Positions 55,419-63,999 of a stretch of 64,000 nt of DNA are shown one piece after another. The notes below the pieces were generated by a model. That model ran no database searches and was not told where the DNA came from. It was given only the letters and a program-made list of their open reading frames with translations. A program made the translations under genes and the position numbers. The stretch lies in contig NZ_JAKSXN010000016.1 in the NCBI RefSeq assembly GCF_022427145.1, forward strand, positions 23,799 to 87,798, written 5' to 3'. Source of the stretch: Paenibacillus timonensis (GTDB lineage: Bacteria; Bacillota; Bacilli; Paenibacillales; Paenibacillaceae). How positions within the stretch are numbered: the first letter of the stretch is position 1; each line of letters opens with the position of its first letter.

Positions 55419-56471
55419 TTACCGTGACAAGCTTGGTTTTACATCTTCATAGATGTAATGCTGAGCTTGTTCTTTTATTTTCTCCAAATCAACCTCCATA
55501 ATCCAGGCGCCTGAGCTTCTCCCCGCTTTCCAAGATCCGTCGATCGGGAAGCGCTCCTCTTCGGTTACCATAGGTCCATCCTGAAAATATTGATAACCGA
55601 GCGATAAAAGCTCGGATCGACTCAAGCTTGTTTCGACATCCGGCATTATTTGCATAAGAAGCGAGGGAATCTTAGCGGCACCCATGGCATTCATCTTCTC
55701 TTCAATCGCCTTCAGTACCCGGCGTTGACGTTCCGTCCGCTCAAAATCGCCATTCCCGACGTATCGCACCCGTGAATAGGCGACTGCCTGAATTCCGTTT
55801 AGAGTTTGGATTCCATTGTTTGTTAAATGAGCTGGCTCCTTCTTTTGAAGGGAAGAGATTTCGTTAATATATTGATTCATTACGATTACTTCCTCCGGCT
55901 TTATGTCGATCTGGATTCCACCAATCGAATCAATCACTTTTTCCATCACAAAGAAATTCACGGAAATATAATCTCGAATATCTGTACCAAAAACTTGATT
56001 GATCGTCTTGATGGCCAGCTTGGGACCGCCATAGGCATATGCGGCATTCAGTTTGGCGAAGCCGTGAGCATCAATGGGAACCCAAAGATCTCTCATTAAC
56101 GAAATCAACTTCACTTTCTGTAATTGAAAATCAAGTGTAAGAATAATCATGGTGTCCGAGCGCCCCCTCTTATTCACGTCACGGTTGTCTAGGCCGAATA
56201 GCGCGATGCTTACTATTTCTCCTTCGTTAGAGAGGGGAGAATGGGAAGGCGATGACTTTGGATCTGTTGTGCTCTTTGGACGCGAAATCGATTGAATCCC
56301 TAACTCTTCATCTGTAGCATCAAGCGGGACATACTGATAAGACATCATTTTAGACCCGATGTAGATTCCACTGCCAAGCAAGACTAGCAATATCACAATC
56401 GGAATCCAAATCCACCTGCTTTTCCGCTTCTTCTTATTGTGTAGCTCAATAGAAACTAAGTCCTTATTCAT
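55419..56471 (-). CDS. LytR-CpsA-Psr (LCP) family protein
   Basis: A 350-residue membrane-anchored protein with one N-terminal transmembrane segment (about residues 20-41) and an extracellular LCP domain. LFGLDNRDVNKRGRSDTMIILTLD and LISLMRDLWVPI carry the conserved Asp and Arg residues that bind polyprenyl pyrophosphate; GGIQIDI and YSRVRYVGNGDFERTERQ RRVL are also typical. LCP proteins transfer lipid-linked polymers such as capsule or teichoic acid to peptidoglycan, so it may anchor the EPS. It converges on the XRE gene with a one-base gap. Confidence 0.95.
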   Translation of the reverse strand: MNKDLVSIELHNKKKRKSRWIWIPIVILLVLLGSGIYIGSKMMSYQYVPLDATDEELGIQSISRPKSTTDPKSSPSHSPLSNEGEIVSIALFGLDNRDVNKRGRSDTMIILTLDFQLQKVKLISLMRDLWVPIDAHGFAKLNAAYAYGGPKLAIKTINQVFGTDIRDYISVNFFVMEKVIDSIGGIQIDIKPEEVIVMNQYINEISSLQKKEPAHLTNNGIQTLNGIQAVAYSRVRYVGNGDFERTERQRRVLKAIEEKMNAMGAAKIPSLLMQIMPDVETSLSRSELLSLGYQYFQDGPMVTEEERFPIDGSWKAGRSSGAWIMEVDLEKIKEQAQHYIYEDVKPSLSR

Positions 56472-56504
56472 GCTTACCCTCCATTCAATGGATTATGATA
56501 ATTC

Positions 56505-57119
56505 TTATCGGCTAAGATTGATCAAAAAAAGTAGTTTTTTGTATTCATTTCCTTCAAACCCAAGGATATTCCCAACGAATTTGATGTATTCGTTAATCAC
56601 AATCCTTCTACTATTGTTGTCGAGCCACCATTGATGAGGATGAAAGGTTTGAGTTTCTACGGAAGTGTACGTAAACGTAATCCCTGTCCCTTTATACACC
56701 TTGTCAAAATGATATTTGACTCTGCGCATATGGTAATCAGGGGTTACAATGATTGCGGAGTTTAACCGGTGCTTGATCATCAAATCTTTGGTATAGATGG
56801 CATTTGTATACGTGCTGTCTGCCTTTGTTTCGAAAATAACGGACGTGGACGGTATTTTTCTTTTTTCCATTGTGCCAATTGTATCATAATCAAGGGCGTT
56901 AGATACCATGATTTGGGGAGCATACTTCTGTTCATACAATTCAATCCCAATGTTTAAGTTATTGCTCCCACCACTGAGAACGATGATGACATCTGATTTT
57001 TGAGGATTTTCGTGAATGACGAGAAAATTTCCGGCAAAGGGACCAAGAACAACAAGAAGGAATAAGATAAGGATCGCAAGCCATTTCAAGATTCTATAGA
57101 GTTTTTTGAAAAGATTCAT
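56505..57119 (-). CDS. YdcF/SanA-family (DUF218) membrane protein
   Basis: A 204-residue protein with one N-terminal membrane segment (about residues 8-30) and a DUF218 domain: VIIVLSGGSNNLNIGIELYEQKYAPQIMVSN, then STYTNAIYTKDL and IIVTPDYHMRRVKYHFDKVY. Members have been linked to envelope barrier and exopolysaccharide or vancomycin phenotypes, but the enzyme activity is not known. The ATG at 57119 has GGAGG six bases upstream. It lies before the LCP gene on the same strand. Confidence 0.9.
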   Translation of the reverse strand: MNLFKKLYRILKWLAILILFLLVVLGPFAGNFLVIHENPQKSDVIIVLSGGSNNLNIGIELYEQKYAPQIMVSNALDYDTIGTMEKRKIPSTSVIFETKADSTYTNAIYTKDLMIKHRLNSAIIVTPDYHMRRVKYHFDKVYKGTGITFTYTSVETQTFHPHQWWLDNNSRRIVINEYIKFVGNILGFEGNEYKKLLFLINLSR

Positions 57120-57154
57120 GAGGTACCTCCGGGCGATAAATATCATTCTTAACT

Positions 57155-57190
57155 ATTCGATCCCAATCTCAATATACTTTTTTAACAAAT
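57155..57190 (-). pseudogene. Fragment of a DUF3977-like gene
   Basis: The minus strand encodes LLKKYIEIGIE followed by a stop, matching the start of the DUF3977-like gene at 22227-22466. Only about 12 codons remain. Confidence 0.6.
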
Positions 57191-57237
57191 CCTCTCCAGT
57201 CAAGATTCCCGATAGATATATGTAATCACGTTCTTAT

Positions 57238-57516
57238 CTAAGGCTGACTTCCCCTCATTCTTTCTTCAAGTCTTTTCATTTCATAGTTAGCTTCTTTTTT
57301 CATAACCTTCAGGGCTACTCCTGCAATTAACGAAGAAACAGAAATCACAAAACAAACGATCATCCAAACGGTTCCTCTCAGATCATTGGTGAAATTATAC
57401 GAGAGAACTTCCGTGAACTGGCTGCTTGCGAAGATGAGAGATAGAATGAGAAACAGCACAAATAGGGTAAGTAGGACATTGGACAGCTTGTTTGTTTTCT
57501 CGAAAAATAACATCAC
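57238..57516 (-). CDS. Two-span membrane protein, unknown
   Basis: A 92-residue protein with two hydrophobic segments (about residues 13-30 and 50-68) and a charged C terminus (KKEANYEMKRLEERM). A C-terminal fragment of a relative lies at 23038-23157. The stop of the HIT fragment lies one base upstream of its start. No family name can be given. Confidence 0.65.
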   Translation of the reverse strand: MMLFFEKTNKLSNVLLTLFVLFLILSLIFASSQFTEVLSYNFTNDLRGTVWMIVCFVISVSSLIAGVALKVMKKEANYEMKRLEERMRGSQP

Positions 57517-57517
57517 C

Positions 57518-57754
57518 TTAGCTCCTCTTATTCCTTTCGCTTTTAAATAGATATCTTATTCCTTTACCAGCCATCGGTTCATCCCTGAACCTTGGAATAA
57601 CATGGAGATGGGCGTGGAAAATATGTTGCCCTCCTACCGCTCCACAATTCCAGCCGATATTATATCCGTCCGGATGGTATCTAACATCGATATATTCCTT
57701 TACTGTGTGCAACATTTGATAGGTTGCATTCCATTCTTCTAAGAGATCCCCTCC
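57518..57754 (-). pseudogene. HIT-family hydrolase, 5'-truncated
   Basis: The frame keeps the C-terminal half of a histidine-triad protein: GYNIGWNCGAVGGQHIFHAHLHVIPRF has the H-x-H-x-H catalytic motif, and the end RDEPMAGKGIRYLFKSERNKR is typical. A stop codon lies about 13 codons before the first ATG, and the N-terminal 50 or so residues of the family are missing. It could still be read from ATG at 57715, but a working enzyme is unlikely. Confidence 0.75.
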
Positions 57755-57822
57755 TTAGGCTAAAGTAACTGCTCACTTGATCGTCTCAACGTCGATTCGT
57801 GTACTCATTAGGGTTGCCAGAC

Positions 57823-57942
57823 CTACCATATGTTACCATCTAGAATGGACTCGTAAACATCTCTCACCGGTACATAGATACACGTTATGCCCGTAAGGTC
57901 TTCATGTTTTTCCTGTTGCTTTATTTCCTTATTTTCTTCCAT
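57823..57942 (-). pseudogene. N-terminal fragment of a VOC gene
   Basis: A 39-codon ORF with a good GGGAGGAAGC ribosome binding site ends abruptly after GITCIYVPVRDVYESILDG, which is the first strand and helix of a glyoxalase-like domain. The rest of the gene is absent. Other than this and the hairpin repeat, the space 57755-58169 holds only the esterase promoter. Confidence 0.6.
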
Positions 57943-57993
57943 AATCGCTTCCTCCCTCATCATTTTGAAAACACTTCCTATTTACTACACAAA

Positions 57994-58033
57994 ATGCCCC
58001 ACCCCAAGATAGCTCTTATCTTAGGTTAGGGCG
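57994..58033 (-). repeat. Dispersed hairpin repeat, copy 2
   Basis: Same hairpin as at 23200-23240: GCCCTAACCTAAGATA pairs with TATCTTGGGGTGGGGC. Conserved flanks (TTCCATGATTATACATCTGTTC) run toward the esterase gene. On the minus strand it is followed by ATTTTGTG. Confidence 0.7.
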
Positions 58034-58126
58034 TTTGTCGTCAGAGCTTCTTCCATGATTATACATCTGTTCACCAATACCAGCCACATTCATTTGACTA
58101 TTGCCTAAGCATGTACTAAGCTATAC

Positions 58127-58144
58127 ATAGTCTAATTAGACTAT
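58127..58144. promoter_or_regulatory. 18-bp palindrome, likely PadR operator, copy 2
   Basis: ATAGTCTAATTAGACTAT is identical to the site at 23427-23444 and has the same distance to the esterase start codon. TTGACT stands at 58094-58099. Confidence 0.5.
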
Positions 58145-58169
58145 AGTAGTGATGTGAAGGAGTTAGCTG

Positions 58170-59015
58170 ATGATGAAGTCATTTCTAATGTTAGGTCAGT
58201 CGAATATGGCGGGCCGTGGATTTTTACATGAAGTCGATCCGATCTATAATGAAAAAATAAAAATGCTGCGTAACGGACAATGGCAGATGATGACAGAGCC
58301 GATCAATTACGACCGTCCCGTTTCAGGCGTAAGCCTGGCGGCGTCTTTTGCCGATGCCTGGTCGAAAGCCCATCCCGAGGAGGAAATGGGGTTGATTCCT
58401 TGTGCGGAAGGCGGCAGCTCCTTAAAGGACTGGCACCCGGAAGGCACCCTGTTTCAACATGCTTTGTCCGAAGCCCGCTTCGCCCTGCGGTCCAGTGAAA
58501 TCTGTGGAATCCTATGGCATCAGGGGGAAAGCGACAGTTATGGTTCGCTGCATGAAACGTATTACGAGAATTTCGCTTTGATCATCGAAACCCTGAGACA
58601 CGAATTGAATCTAAAGGATGAAGTGTCGCTGATCCTTGGCGGACTAGGTGATTTCCTGGGGAAAACCGGTTTTGGACAGCACGCGACAGAGTATCGTCAG
58701 GTCAATGAGCAATTGCAGCGCTACGCCAATGAACACCCGAATTGTTATTTTGTCACGGCGGCAGATCTGACCGCGAATGCGGATGGCATTCATATCGACG
58801 CGGTTTCGCAGCGCAAATTCGGCTACCGTTATTTCGAGGCTTTCTCGAACAAGTGTCATGTCCTGGAGCCACTCCCGGAGGAGGAGCAATCGCTGAAAGT
58901 GGAGCGCAACTATTCAAAAACGGAACAGATTTATCTCCATAGCATGGATTTGGCTTTGGGCAAAATCACGTACGCGGAATTCGAGTCGCGGATGGCGAAG
59001 GTGATGCAGAATTGA
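58170..59015 (+). CDS. Sialate O-acetylesterase-domain protein, copy 2
   Basis: A 281-residue esterase nearly identical to the product at 23470. All catalytic blocks are kept (GQSNMAG, GILWHQGESDS, ADGIHIDAVSQRK). Differences are scattered and mostly conservative, and cluster slightly in the last 30 residues (for example KVMQN at the end). Its stop overlaps the following PadR start. Both copies look functional, which argues for a recent duplication or gene conversion. Confidence 0.88.
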   Translation: MMKSFLMLGQSNMAGRGFLHEVDPIYNEKIKMLRNGQWQMMTEPINYDRPVSGVSLAASFADAWSKAHPEEEMGLIPCAEGGSSLKDWHPEGTLFQHALSEARFALRSSEICGILWHQGESDSYGSLHETYYENFALIIETLRHELNLKDEVSLILGGLGDFLGKTGFGQHATEYRQVNEQLQRYANEHPNCYFVTAADLTANADGIHIDAVSQRKFGYRYFEAFSNKCHVLEPLPEEEQSLKVERNYSKTEQIYLHSMDLALGKITYAEFESRMAKVMQN

Positions 59016-59554
59016 TCCCCTTACTCATTCTTGGCTTACTGATCCAAAACCCCGGCGCCCACGGTTACGAACTATTGGCCTTCATGGAACAACGCCATTA
59101 CAAGTACATTGTCAACTTCACGAAAGGCTCGTTTTATTACAATCTGCAGCAGTTGGAAGAGAAGGGTTGGATTGAGCAGATTCAACAGGAATCTTCAACC
59201 AGCGGACGCGAAACCCGAAACTTCAAAATTACCGAGTCCGGAAGGGTTGAATTCGAAAAATTAATGGTCAAATACGGTACCCAATCGGAGTATGTGAACC
59301 TGCAATTTTATGGAGCGCTGCTTTTTGCCGATGAATATGAGAAGGGGAAGTTGCTGGAACTCATCCAATCGCAAATCGATCAGACGAAATCCCGAATTGC
59401 TCTCCTTGATGAATACCTGTCCAACACGCAGGAGGTTCCCGGCAAAATCGATTTCTACCGCCGCATGAACGAAAATTCCCGATCCCATCACTTGGTGAAC
59501 TTAGCTTGGTTTGAACAATTAAAGGCAGAAATAGAAGGAACCCCAGAGGCTTAG
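59012..59554 (+). CDS. PadR-family transcriptional regulator, copy 2
   Basis: A 180-residue repressor with the same winged-helix region as the copy at 24312; the DNA-binding part is identical, so both proteins should recognise the same palindrome and could cross-regulate the two operons. Changes are confined mainly to the middle and C-terminal helices (QESSTSGRE, EYEKGKLLE). Start TTG overlaps the esterase stop. Confidence 0.9.
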   Translation: MIPLLILGLLIQNPGAHGYELLAFMEQRHYKYIVNFTKGSFYYNLQQLEEKGWIEQIQQESSTSGRETRNFKITESGRVEFEKLMVKYGTQSEYVNLQFYGALLFADEYEKGKLLELIQSQIDQTKSRIALLDEYLSNTQEVPGKIDFYRRMNENSRSHHLVNLAWFEQLKAEIEGTPEA

Positions 59555-59585
59555 ATGACGTCTATCTATGCCTCTGGGTTTAGCT

Positions 59586-60137
59586 TTACTGCTTATTTAA
59601 CTCTTCGTATTCTTTTTTCAAAATGCTCATATAGATCGTGTCGGAATACCGTCCGTTAACAAAATTCTTCTCTCTTAATCTTCCCTCTTCCTTGAAGCCA
59701 CACTTTACATAACACCGATAGGCCCTTTGGTTAAAATCATGAAGTTCCAGCTGTAATCGATTCAGGTTTAATCGGTTAAACACAAAATCCTGTAATACTT
59801 TTATGGCTTCAGTACCGTAACCCTTCCCAAGGTATTTTTTTATTCCAATCACAATTCCGAGTTCCGTCGATCTATTCTTCCAATCAATTTTGAATAAATC
59901 AATTTGTCCAATGTATTCCTCGGTATCTTTGTGTGCAATCACAAATCCTTTCTGTTGGGTATTCCCTTCAAGGATGGAGTTCAAGTATTGTTCTGTTCCA
60001 TTTACGGTATGCGGAAATAAGAATACGTCGGATAGATTATCAACGATTTCCGGATCATTGCACCAAACTCTCATATATTGTAAATCTTCCTTGCGATATT
60101 CTCTTAAAATAATTCGATCACCCATAAGCCGCGGCAT
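59586..60137 (-). CDS. GNAT-family N-acetyltransferase (RimJ-like)
   Basis: A 183-residue acetyltransferase of the RimJ/RimL type. It starts PRLMGDRIILREYRKEDL, has the acetyl-CoA site YLGKGYGTEAIKVLQDFVF (about residues 104-122) and LNRLQLELHDFNQRAYRCYVKCGFKEEGRLRE. The ATG at 60137 is chosen, with AAGGA nine bases upstream; GTG at 60143 is possible. A 3' stub of the same gene lies at 24888-24942. The substrate is unknown. Confidence 0.9.
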   Translation of the reverse strand: MPRLMGDRIILREYRKEDLQYMRVWCNDPEIVDNLSDVFLFPHTVNGTEQYLNSILEGNTQQKGFVIAHKDTEEYIGQIDLFKIDWKNRSTELGIVIGIKKYLGKGYGTEAIKVLQDFVFNRLNLNRLQLELHDFNQRAYRCYVKCGFKEEGRLREKNFVNGRYSDTIYMSILKKEYEELNKQ

Positions 60138-60164
60138 ACCCACACGTCCTTTTCATTTCGATTC

Positions 60165-60554
60165 TCACAACGTAACGATGGCTTGTACCTCAATCTCAAC
60201 TAATAGGTCTGGATCAATTAACCCTTTAACTTCAACCATTGTGGCAACCGGCCGTATATCCTTGAAATACTCTCCATGAGCTTTCCCGATCTCCTCCCAC
60301 TTCGAAATATCCGTTACATACATTCGAGTCCTCACCACGTTTTCCATCCCTGCTCCAAGCTTTATTAAGGCTTCCTCGATTGTAATTAAAGCTTGTTTCG
60401 TTTGTAGATATGCATCGCCTTTACCAATGATTTCGTTGTCTTTCATTGCAGTCGTCCCGGCTACTTCTATGACATTCCCGATTCTGATTGCTCTACAGTA
60501 TCCCACTACGGGCTCCCATGGAGAACCGGTAGATACGCTTATTCTTTCTGTCAT
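60165..60554 (-). CDS. RidA/YjgF-family protein, copy 2
   Basis: A 129-residue RidA protein almost identical to the one at 24974 (changes such as KDNEIIG for KDNLIIG). Start ATG at 60554 with AGGGAGAGG upstream; the frame stays open upstream through a terminator hairpin, so a longer start is rejected. It lies 27 bp upstream of the GNAT gene on the same strand. Confidence 0.9.
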   Translation of the reverse strand: MTERISVSTGSPWEPVVGYCRAIRIGNVIEVAGTTAMKDNEIIGKGDAYLQTKQALITIEEALIKLGAGMENVVRTRMYVTDISKWEEIGKAHGEYFKDIRPVATMVEVKGLIDPDLLVEIEVQAIVTL

Positions 60555-60571
60555 AAATTCCTCTCCCTTCA

Positions 60572-60619
60572 CAAAAAAGCACCCCACCCCTAGATAGCTC
60601 TTATCTTGGGCTGGGGCGT
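60572..60619 (-). terminator. Dispersed hairpin repeat, copy 3, with T-tract
   Basis: On the minus strand CGCCCCAGCCCAAGATA pairs with TATCTAGGGGTGGGGTG around AGAGC and is followed by CTTTTTTGTG, a good intrinsic terminator shape. It lies between the 60711 membrane protein gene and the RidA gene. At 25381-25403 the matching hairpin of the other RidA copy is cut in half by the insertion sequence. Confidence 0.75.
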
Positions 60620-60710
60620 TTGTGGTCTGAGCTTCTTTCATGATTATACATCTGACAACTCATCGACGATAGGTGCCGTTAGAATATTCCCGCCGATATT
60701 ATCGCGGATT

Positions 60711-61082
60711 CTAGTGATTACTTATCCGTAGTTTATCTAGCAACTTATTACTAATGATTTCGAATCCTATAATGGTGAATACGATGAGTAGTAGTAAAAT
60801 TATTTTGATACTTAACTCTCCATTATGAATCATAAAGATGTTTACACCAAAACAGATGGTAACAGGTATTGTGACGAACAGTTCTACCGACCTCTTTACT
60901 GGCCTTCTAAACGTCCCTATGACTAAGCCGAAAAAAGCCGCAATATAAATAAGTAAATTCAGATGAACTCCGCCATAATGCATACATCCTAAGATGATTC
61001 CATATTCAAATAGGATCAAAATCGATTTTGATAATCTATATTTGATTAGTGTGGCTTTCGGGAATGTTTGGTTAGCTTCCAT
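60711..61082 (-). CDS. Small membrane protein, unknown
   Basis: About 123 residues with four hydrophobic segments (starting about residues 20, 44, 64 and 90 of the protein), so a polytopic membrane protein. It has no recognised motif. The ATG at 61082 has GGGCTGGAG upstream; an ATG six codons earlier is possible. It follows the phospholipase-like gene by about 30 bp and ends before a terminator. Confidence 0.65.
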   Translation of the reverse strand: MEANQTFPKATLIKYRLSKSILILFEYGIILGCMHYGGVHLNLLIYIAAFFGLVIGTFRRPVKRSVELFVTIPVTICFGVNIFMIHNGELSIKIILLLLIVFTIIGFEIISNKLLDKLRISNH

Positions 61083-61112
61083 TTCTCCAGCCCTTTCCAT
61101 ATAGCGAATCCA

Positions 61113-61763
61113 TCATTTGTCCCATTCTTTGAATATATCTCCCAATCGATCAGCTGCGGTGTCTACAAATGTACTCACGATCTCATCGGTGAAGAAATGG
61201 GGATTAATTTTAGGCTCTTTAAGCGGATCTTGAAAAAACGAAAATGTCCGATCTCTCCATAACAAGATCTCATTTGAGGTTAATAAATCAATAAAATCAT
61301 AAGACCTAACGCCCTTTAATAGTTCCCATACTTCAGTTCTCCACGCCTGATGATTATAAAGATGAAAGTCCGCTTGATCCGTTTCTCTGTAATATAGCAT
61401 TCTGATTTCCTCATTCGTTCGACCTAATTTCGTATATTTCTCTACGAACGCGGGATACAACTCACGGAACCATAAATCATCAGTAATCAGGTGCATAAAG
61501 TAACCTCGTACAAACCAATTCCAATCACATTCTTCACTTTGATTCATTAGCGGGTAATAAAACCTCTTCAATTTAGATAAATAATCTCCCTCTTCGTTTG
61601 GAAAAAAGTGAGTTTTGGGTTTATCTTCCTTCGTTATGCCCTCTCTCATATGTATGGAATCCGGAGCAAGGTTACCCAGAAAAAAGGTTCCCAACGGATC
61701 ACTTATTCCCTGCTTTTCTGCGTAACTAACGGCAACACTCAAATGAACCATGGGTAAGGGCAT
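61113..61763 (-). CDS. Zinc-dependent phospholipase C-like protein
   Basis: About 216 residues. HLSVAVSYAEKQG, FFLGNLAPDSIHMREG and FVRGYFMHLITDDLWFRELYP show the spaced His/Asp ligands of the zinc-dependent phospholipase C / nuclease S1 fold, but there is no signal peptide, so a secreted phospholipase role is doubtful. The ATG at 61763 has GGAGATG upstream. Members of this cytoplasmic group are uncharacterised. Confidence 0.78.
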   Translation of the reverse strand: MPLPMVHLSVAVSYAEKQGISDPLGTFFLGNLAPDSIHMREGITKEDKPKTHFFPNEEGDYLSKLKRFYYPLMNQSEECDWNWFVRGYFMHLITDDLWFRELYPAFVEKYTKLGRTNEEIRMLYYRETDQADFHLYNHQAWRTEVWELLKGVRSYDFIDLLTSNEILLWRDRTFSFFQDPLKEPKINPHFFTDEIVSTFVDTAADRLGDIFKEWDK

Positions 61764-61822
61764 GAGGTTCATCTCCTTATGCAAAATATAACGGGGGCGT
61801 TATCCGAATACTCACAGTTCTT

Positions 61823-62305
61823 TCAACCTATACTTCTCAATTGTTTTTTTAACAGCATAATCTGTCCAATATGATAGGCATTATGAATACATAAATTTGA
61901 TACGACTCCCCACCAAGGAGCATGAAAATAAGTAGGGATTTCTTTAGTTAGTTTTAGATCATCGCTCTCCTCAAGCGCTCTATTCCAGCTATAAAAGACG
62001 GTTTCAAGTCTCTGTAGGGTTTTCTTCCACTCAACATCATTTATTGCATCTCGATTCAAATAAAAAGTGTCATCATTGTTGATGAAGCTGTCTAACTCAA
62101 CTTGGTCTTCAATATATCTCTCAAGCCACTTTTCATTCCAAAAAATGAGATGATTCACGATCGACCAAATGGATTGTTTACTTTCGTGCTCCCATGCGGC
62201 TTGTGTAGCTTCTAAGTCCTTTAAAATATCATGAAGCGGAATAAACCAGCTCTTATCGTGATAACAAGCGTTTAATTGGTCGATGAGAATAGATTTATAA
62301 CTCAT
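61823..62305 (-). CDS. DinB-family protein
   Basis: A 160-residue four-helix protein of the DinB/YfiT superfamily with the three-histidine metal site: WSIVNHLIFWNEKWLERY (about residue 51) and IHNAYHIGQIMLLKKQL near the C terminus. Probably a metal-dependent thiol transferase; substrate unknown. GTGAGG before the ATG. Confidence 0.88.
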   Translation of the reverse strand: MSYKSILIDQLNACYHDKSWFIPLHDILKDLEATQAAWEHESKQSIWSIVNHLIFWNEKWLERYIEDQVELDSFINNDDTFYLNRDAINDVEWKKTLQRLETVFYSWNRALEESDDLKLTKEIPTYFHAPWWGVVSNLCIHNAYHIGQIMLLKKQLRSIG

Positions 62306-62347
62306 CCGAGCACCTCACTTTTCATGTATTCACGAACTCTCACTGCC

Positions 62348-63862
62348 TTATGCGACAAACGGCCGCGACCGCGAGGCCTTTAGAGCATGAAGGGTCTTGA
62401 TATTCATTATTATCGATAAAATGCAACTGATCGCAGCAAGTCCCATCCAAATCAATATGGAATGCGACATCCACACCTCTATCACGAAATAATTATGGTT
62501 TATTAGATAAGGCCAGATCATGACGAATACCAAAAGTATAATTTTTAAGATTAGTGCGATACTGCTTCTTGTTTTTATTCTGATCCTTGTCTTTTCATCA
62601 TGAAGATCTAGTTTAATTCCTCTAAAGAGTTTAATGGCTTGAAGACATAAGATAACCACTGCGATTAGGGCTAAGAATGAAAATACCAAATCAATTAATA
62701 AATACTCGTCATCATACCTAAATCTCCTCATAGGATTTCCATTCATATTTTCATATATATTATTAGCAATTAGCGAGGGCGCAGTTGAGTTCAGATTAGC
62801 CAAAACAAATATGGCCTGCCGCTTATCTAAATCAATAATAACCTTTGAGGAATAATTCGGATTAGCTCCATTATGACTTACAACATTACTTTTCGTATCC
62901 ACGCTCCATCCGAATGAGTAGTATTGATTTTCATCTACGTATCCAGCGGTTTTGATGTCAACTTGATGAGATTGTTGGATCGCATTCAATAGATGATCTG
63001 GAATATCGCCGATCCCCATTTGGGCATTTATCCAGCGTTCCAAATCTTTTGAATTCGTGACCAAATATCCTGCCGCGATATTCCCATAATATCTAGGAGC
63101 ATCATATTCTATGCTTCTTCCAAAAAACACGCGATATCCTTGGGTAAGTTGATCAGATTCCTTTTCCTGCCCTGTTGAAAAATAACTATCCCTCATTCCT
63201 AAAGGGACCAGTATGCTATCAGTGAGGTAATCCTGATAACGTTTGCCTGTAACTTTTTCAATAATCATCGCTAAAATATCATAATTCACGGTAGCATAAT
63301 GATAGGCTGTCCCAGGATACGTATCTAATGCAATGTCTGAAATATTATGTATGGTCTTTTCAAGCAAATCCCCTGTTGTGCCTTCTGGAATTAACCGAAT
63401 ACTCCACGGCGGAATCCCACTGGTATGGGCTAACAACTGAGAAATGGTCATATTCACTTTCTCCCCTTTAAGGGTTGGCTCAAACCAAGGAATATAATCT
63501 GTAATAGAGTCGGAGAGAGAGAGATATCCCTCGTTTTCTAATAAAATTATGGCCAAAGCCGTAAATGCCTTTGTCGTTGATCCCAATTCAAATAATGACT
63601 CTTCAGTTACCCTCTTCTTATGATTGACATCTGCATATCCGAAATTCTTAAATTCGGTCTTGCCCTGCTCTGATACGACCATAGCCACTCCTGGAGTCGC
63701 TGATTTGTCCATTATGGTTTCCACCATATGATCCGGATTGTCATAGTTCCCTGTCCTCACCAAACTCCCGAGTTCATCCCAACACACGATAGTAGTAATG
63801 ATTGCGATAAGTAGGATGACATATCCCGTTGATCTGCCTGTTTTGCTTCGTATTCTCTTCAT
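62348..63862 (-). CDS. Beta-lactamase-fold serine hydrolase
   Basis: A 504-residue membrane protein. A short N-terminal anchor (about residues 14-30) leads to an extracellular class C beta-lactamase/penicillin-binding-like domain with the SxxK motif GSTTKAF (Ser about 95), the Y-x-N motif YATVNYD (about 190) and SHNGANPNYSS (about 315) in place of KTG. The C-terminal 110 residues contain three or more membrane segments. Such proteins are peptidases or esterases acting at the envelope; true beta-lactamase activity is not implied. The ATG at 63862 has GGGAG upstream. Confidence 0.9.
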   Translation of the reverse strand: MKRIRSKTGRSTGYVILLIAIITTIVCWDELGSLVRTGNYDNPDHMVETIMDKSATPGVAMVVSEQGKTEFKNFGYADVNHKKRVTEESLFELGSTTKAFTALAIILLENEGYLSLSDSITDYIPWFEPTLKGEKVNMTISQLLAHTSGIPPWSIRLIPEGTTGDLLEKTIHNISDIALDTYPGTAYHYATVNYDILAMIIEKVTGKRYQDYLTDSILVPLGMRDSYFSTGQEKESDQLTQGYRVFFGRSIEYDAPRYYGNIAAGYLVTNSKDLERWINAQMGIGDIPDHLLNAIQQSHQVDIKTAGYVDENQYYSFGWSVDTKSNVVSHNGANPNYSSKVIIDLDKRQAIFVLANLNSTAPSLIANNIYENMNGNPMRRFRYDDEYLLIDLVFSFLALIAVVILCLQAIKLFRGIKLDLHDEKTRIRIKTRSSIALILKIILLVFVMIWPYLINHNYFVIEVWMSHSILIWMGLAAISCILSIIMNIKTLHALKASRSRPFVA

Positions 63863-63933
63863 TGTAGTCTCCCTCGACTGGGCTTCTTCCACGCCCCCTA
63901 CTTCCTTAAGGGGTCCAACCTCATTCTATCCGC

Positions 63934-63999
63934 CTATTGGTTTACATGGGCATCAGGAGCTTTATCCATGACTAAATTAAGTACGACTTTATGCTCTAA
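63934..63999 (-). CDS. Possible 3' end of a gene running off the window
   Basis: An open frame of 21 codons enters from the right edge on the minus strand (LEHKVVLNLVMDKAPDAH...) and stops at 63934. It is too short to identify and may be chance. Confidence 0.25.
   Translation of the reverse strand, partial: LEHKVVLNLVMDKAPDAHVNQ

Larger units (their letters stand above)
58092..59643 (+). repeat. Long direct repeat, right copy
   Basis: Mate of 23392-24942. Scattered single-base differences only through the esterase and PadR genes, with no indel until after 24854/59554. This copy continues into an intact GNAT gene, whereas the left copy keeps only its last codons. Confidence 0.95.

Noticed and set aside
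60165..60641. Longer RidA start upstream at 60641
   Set aside because: The extra 29 codons pass through a terminator hairpin with T-tract, and the family start with a good ribosome binding site is at 60554.
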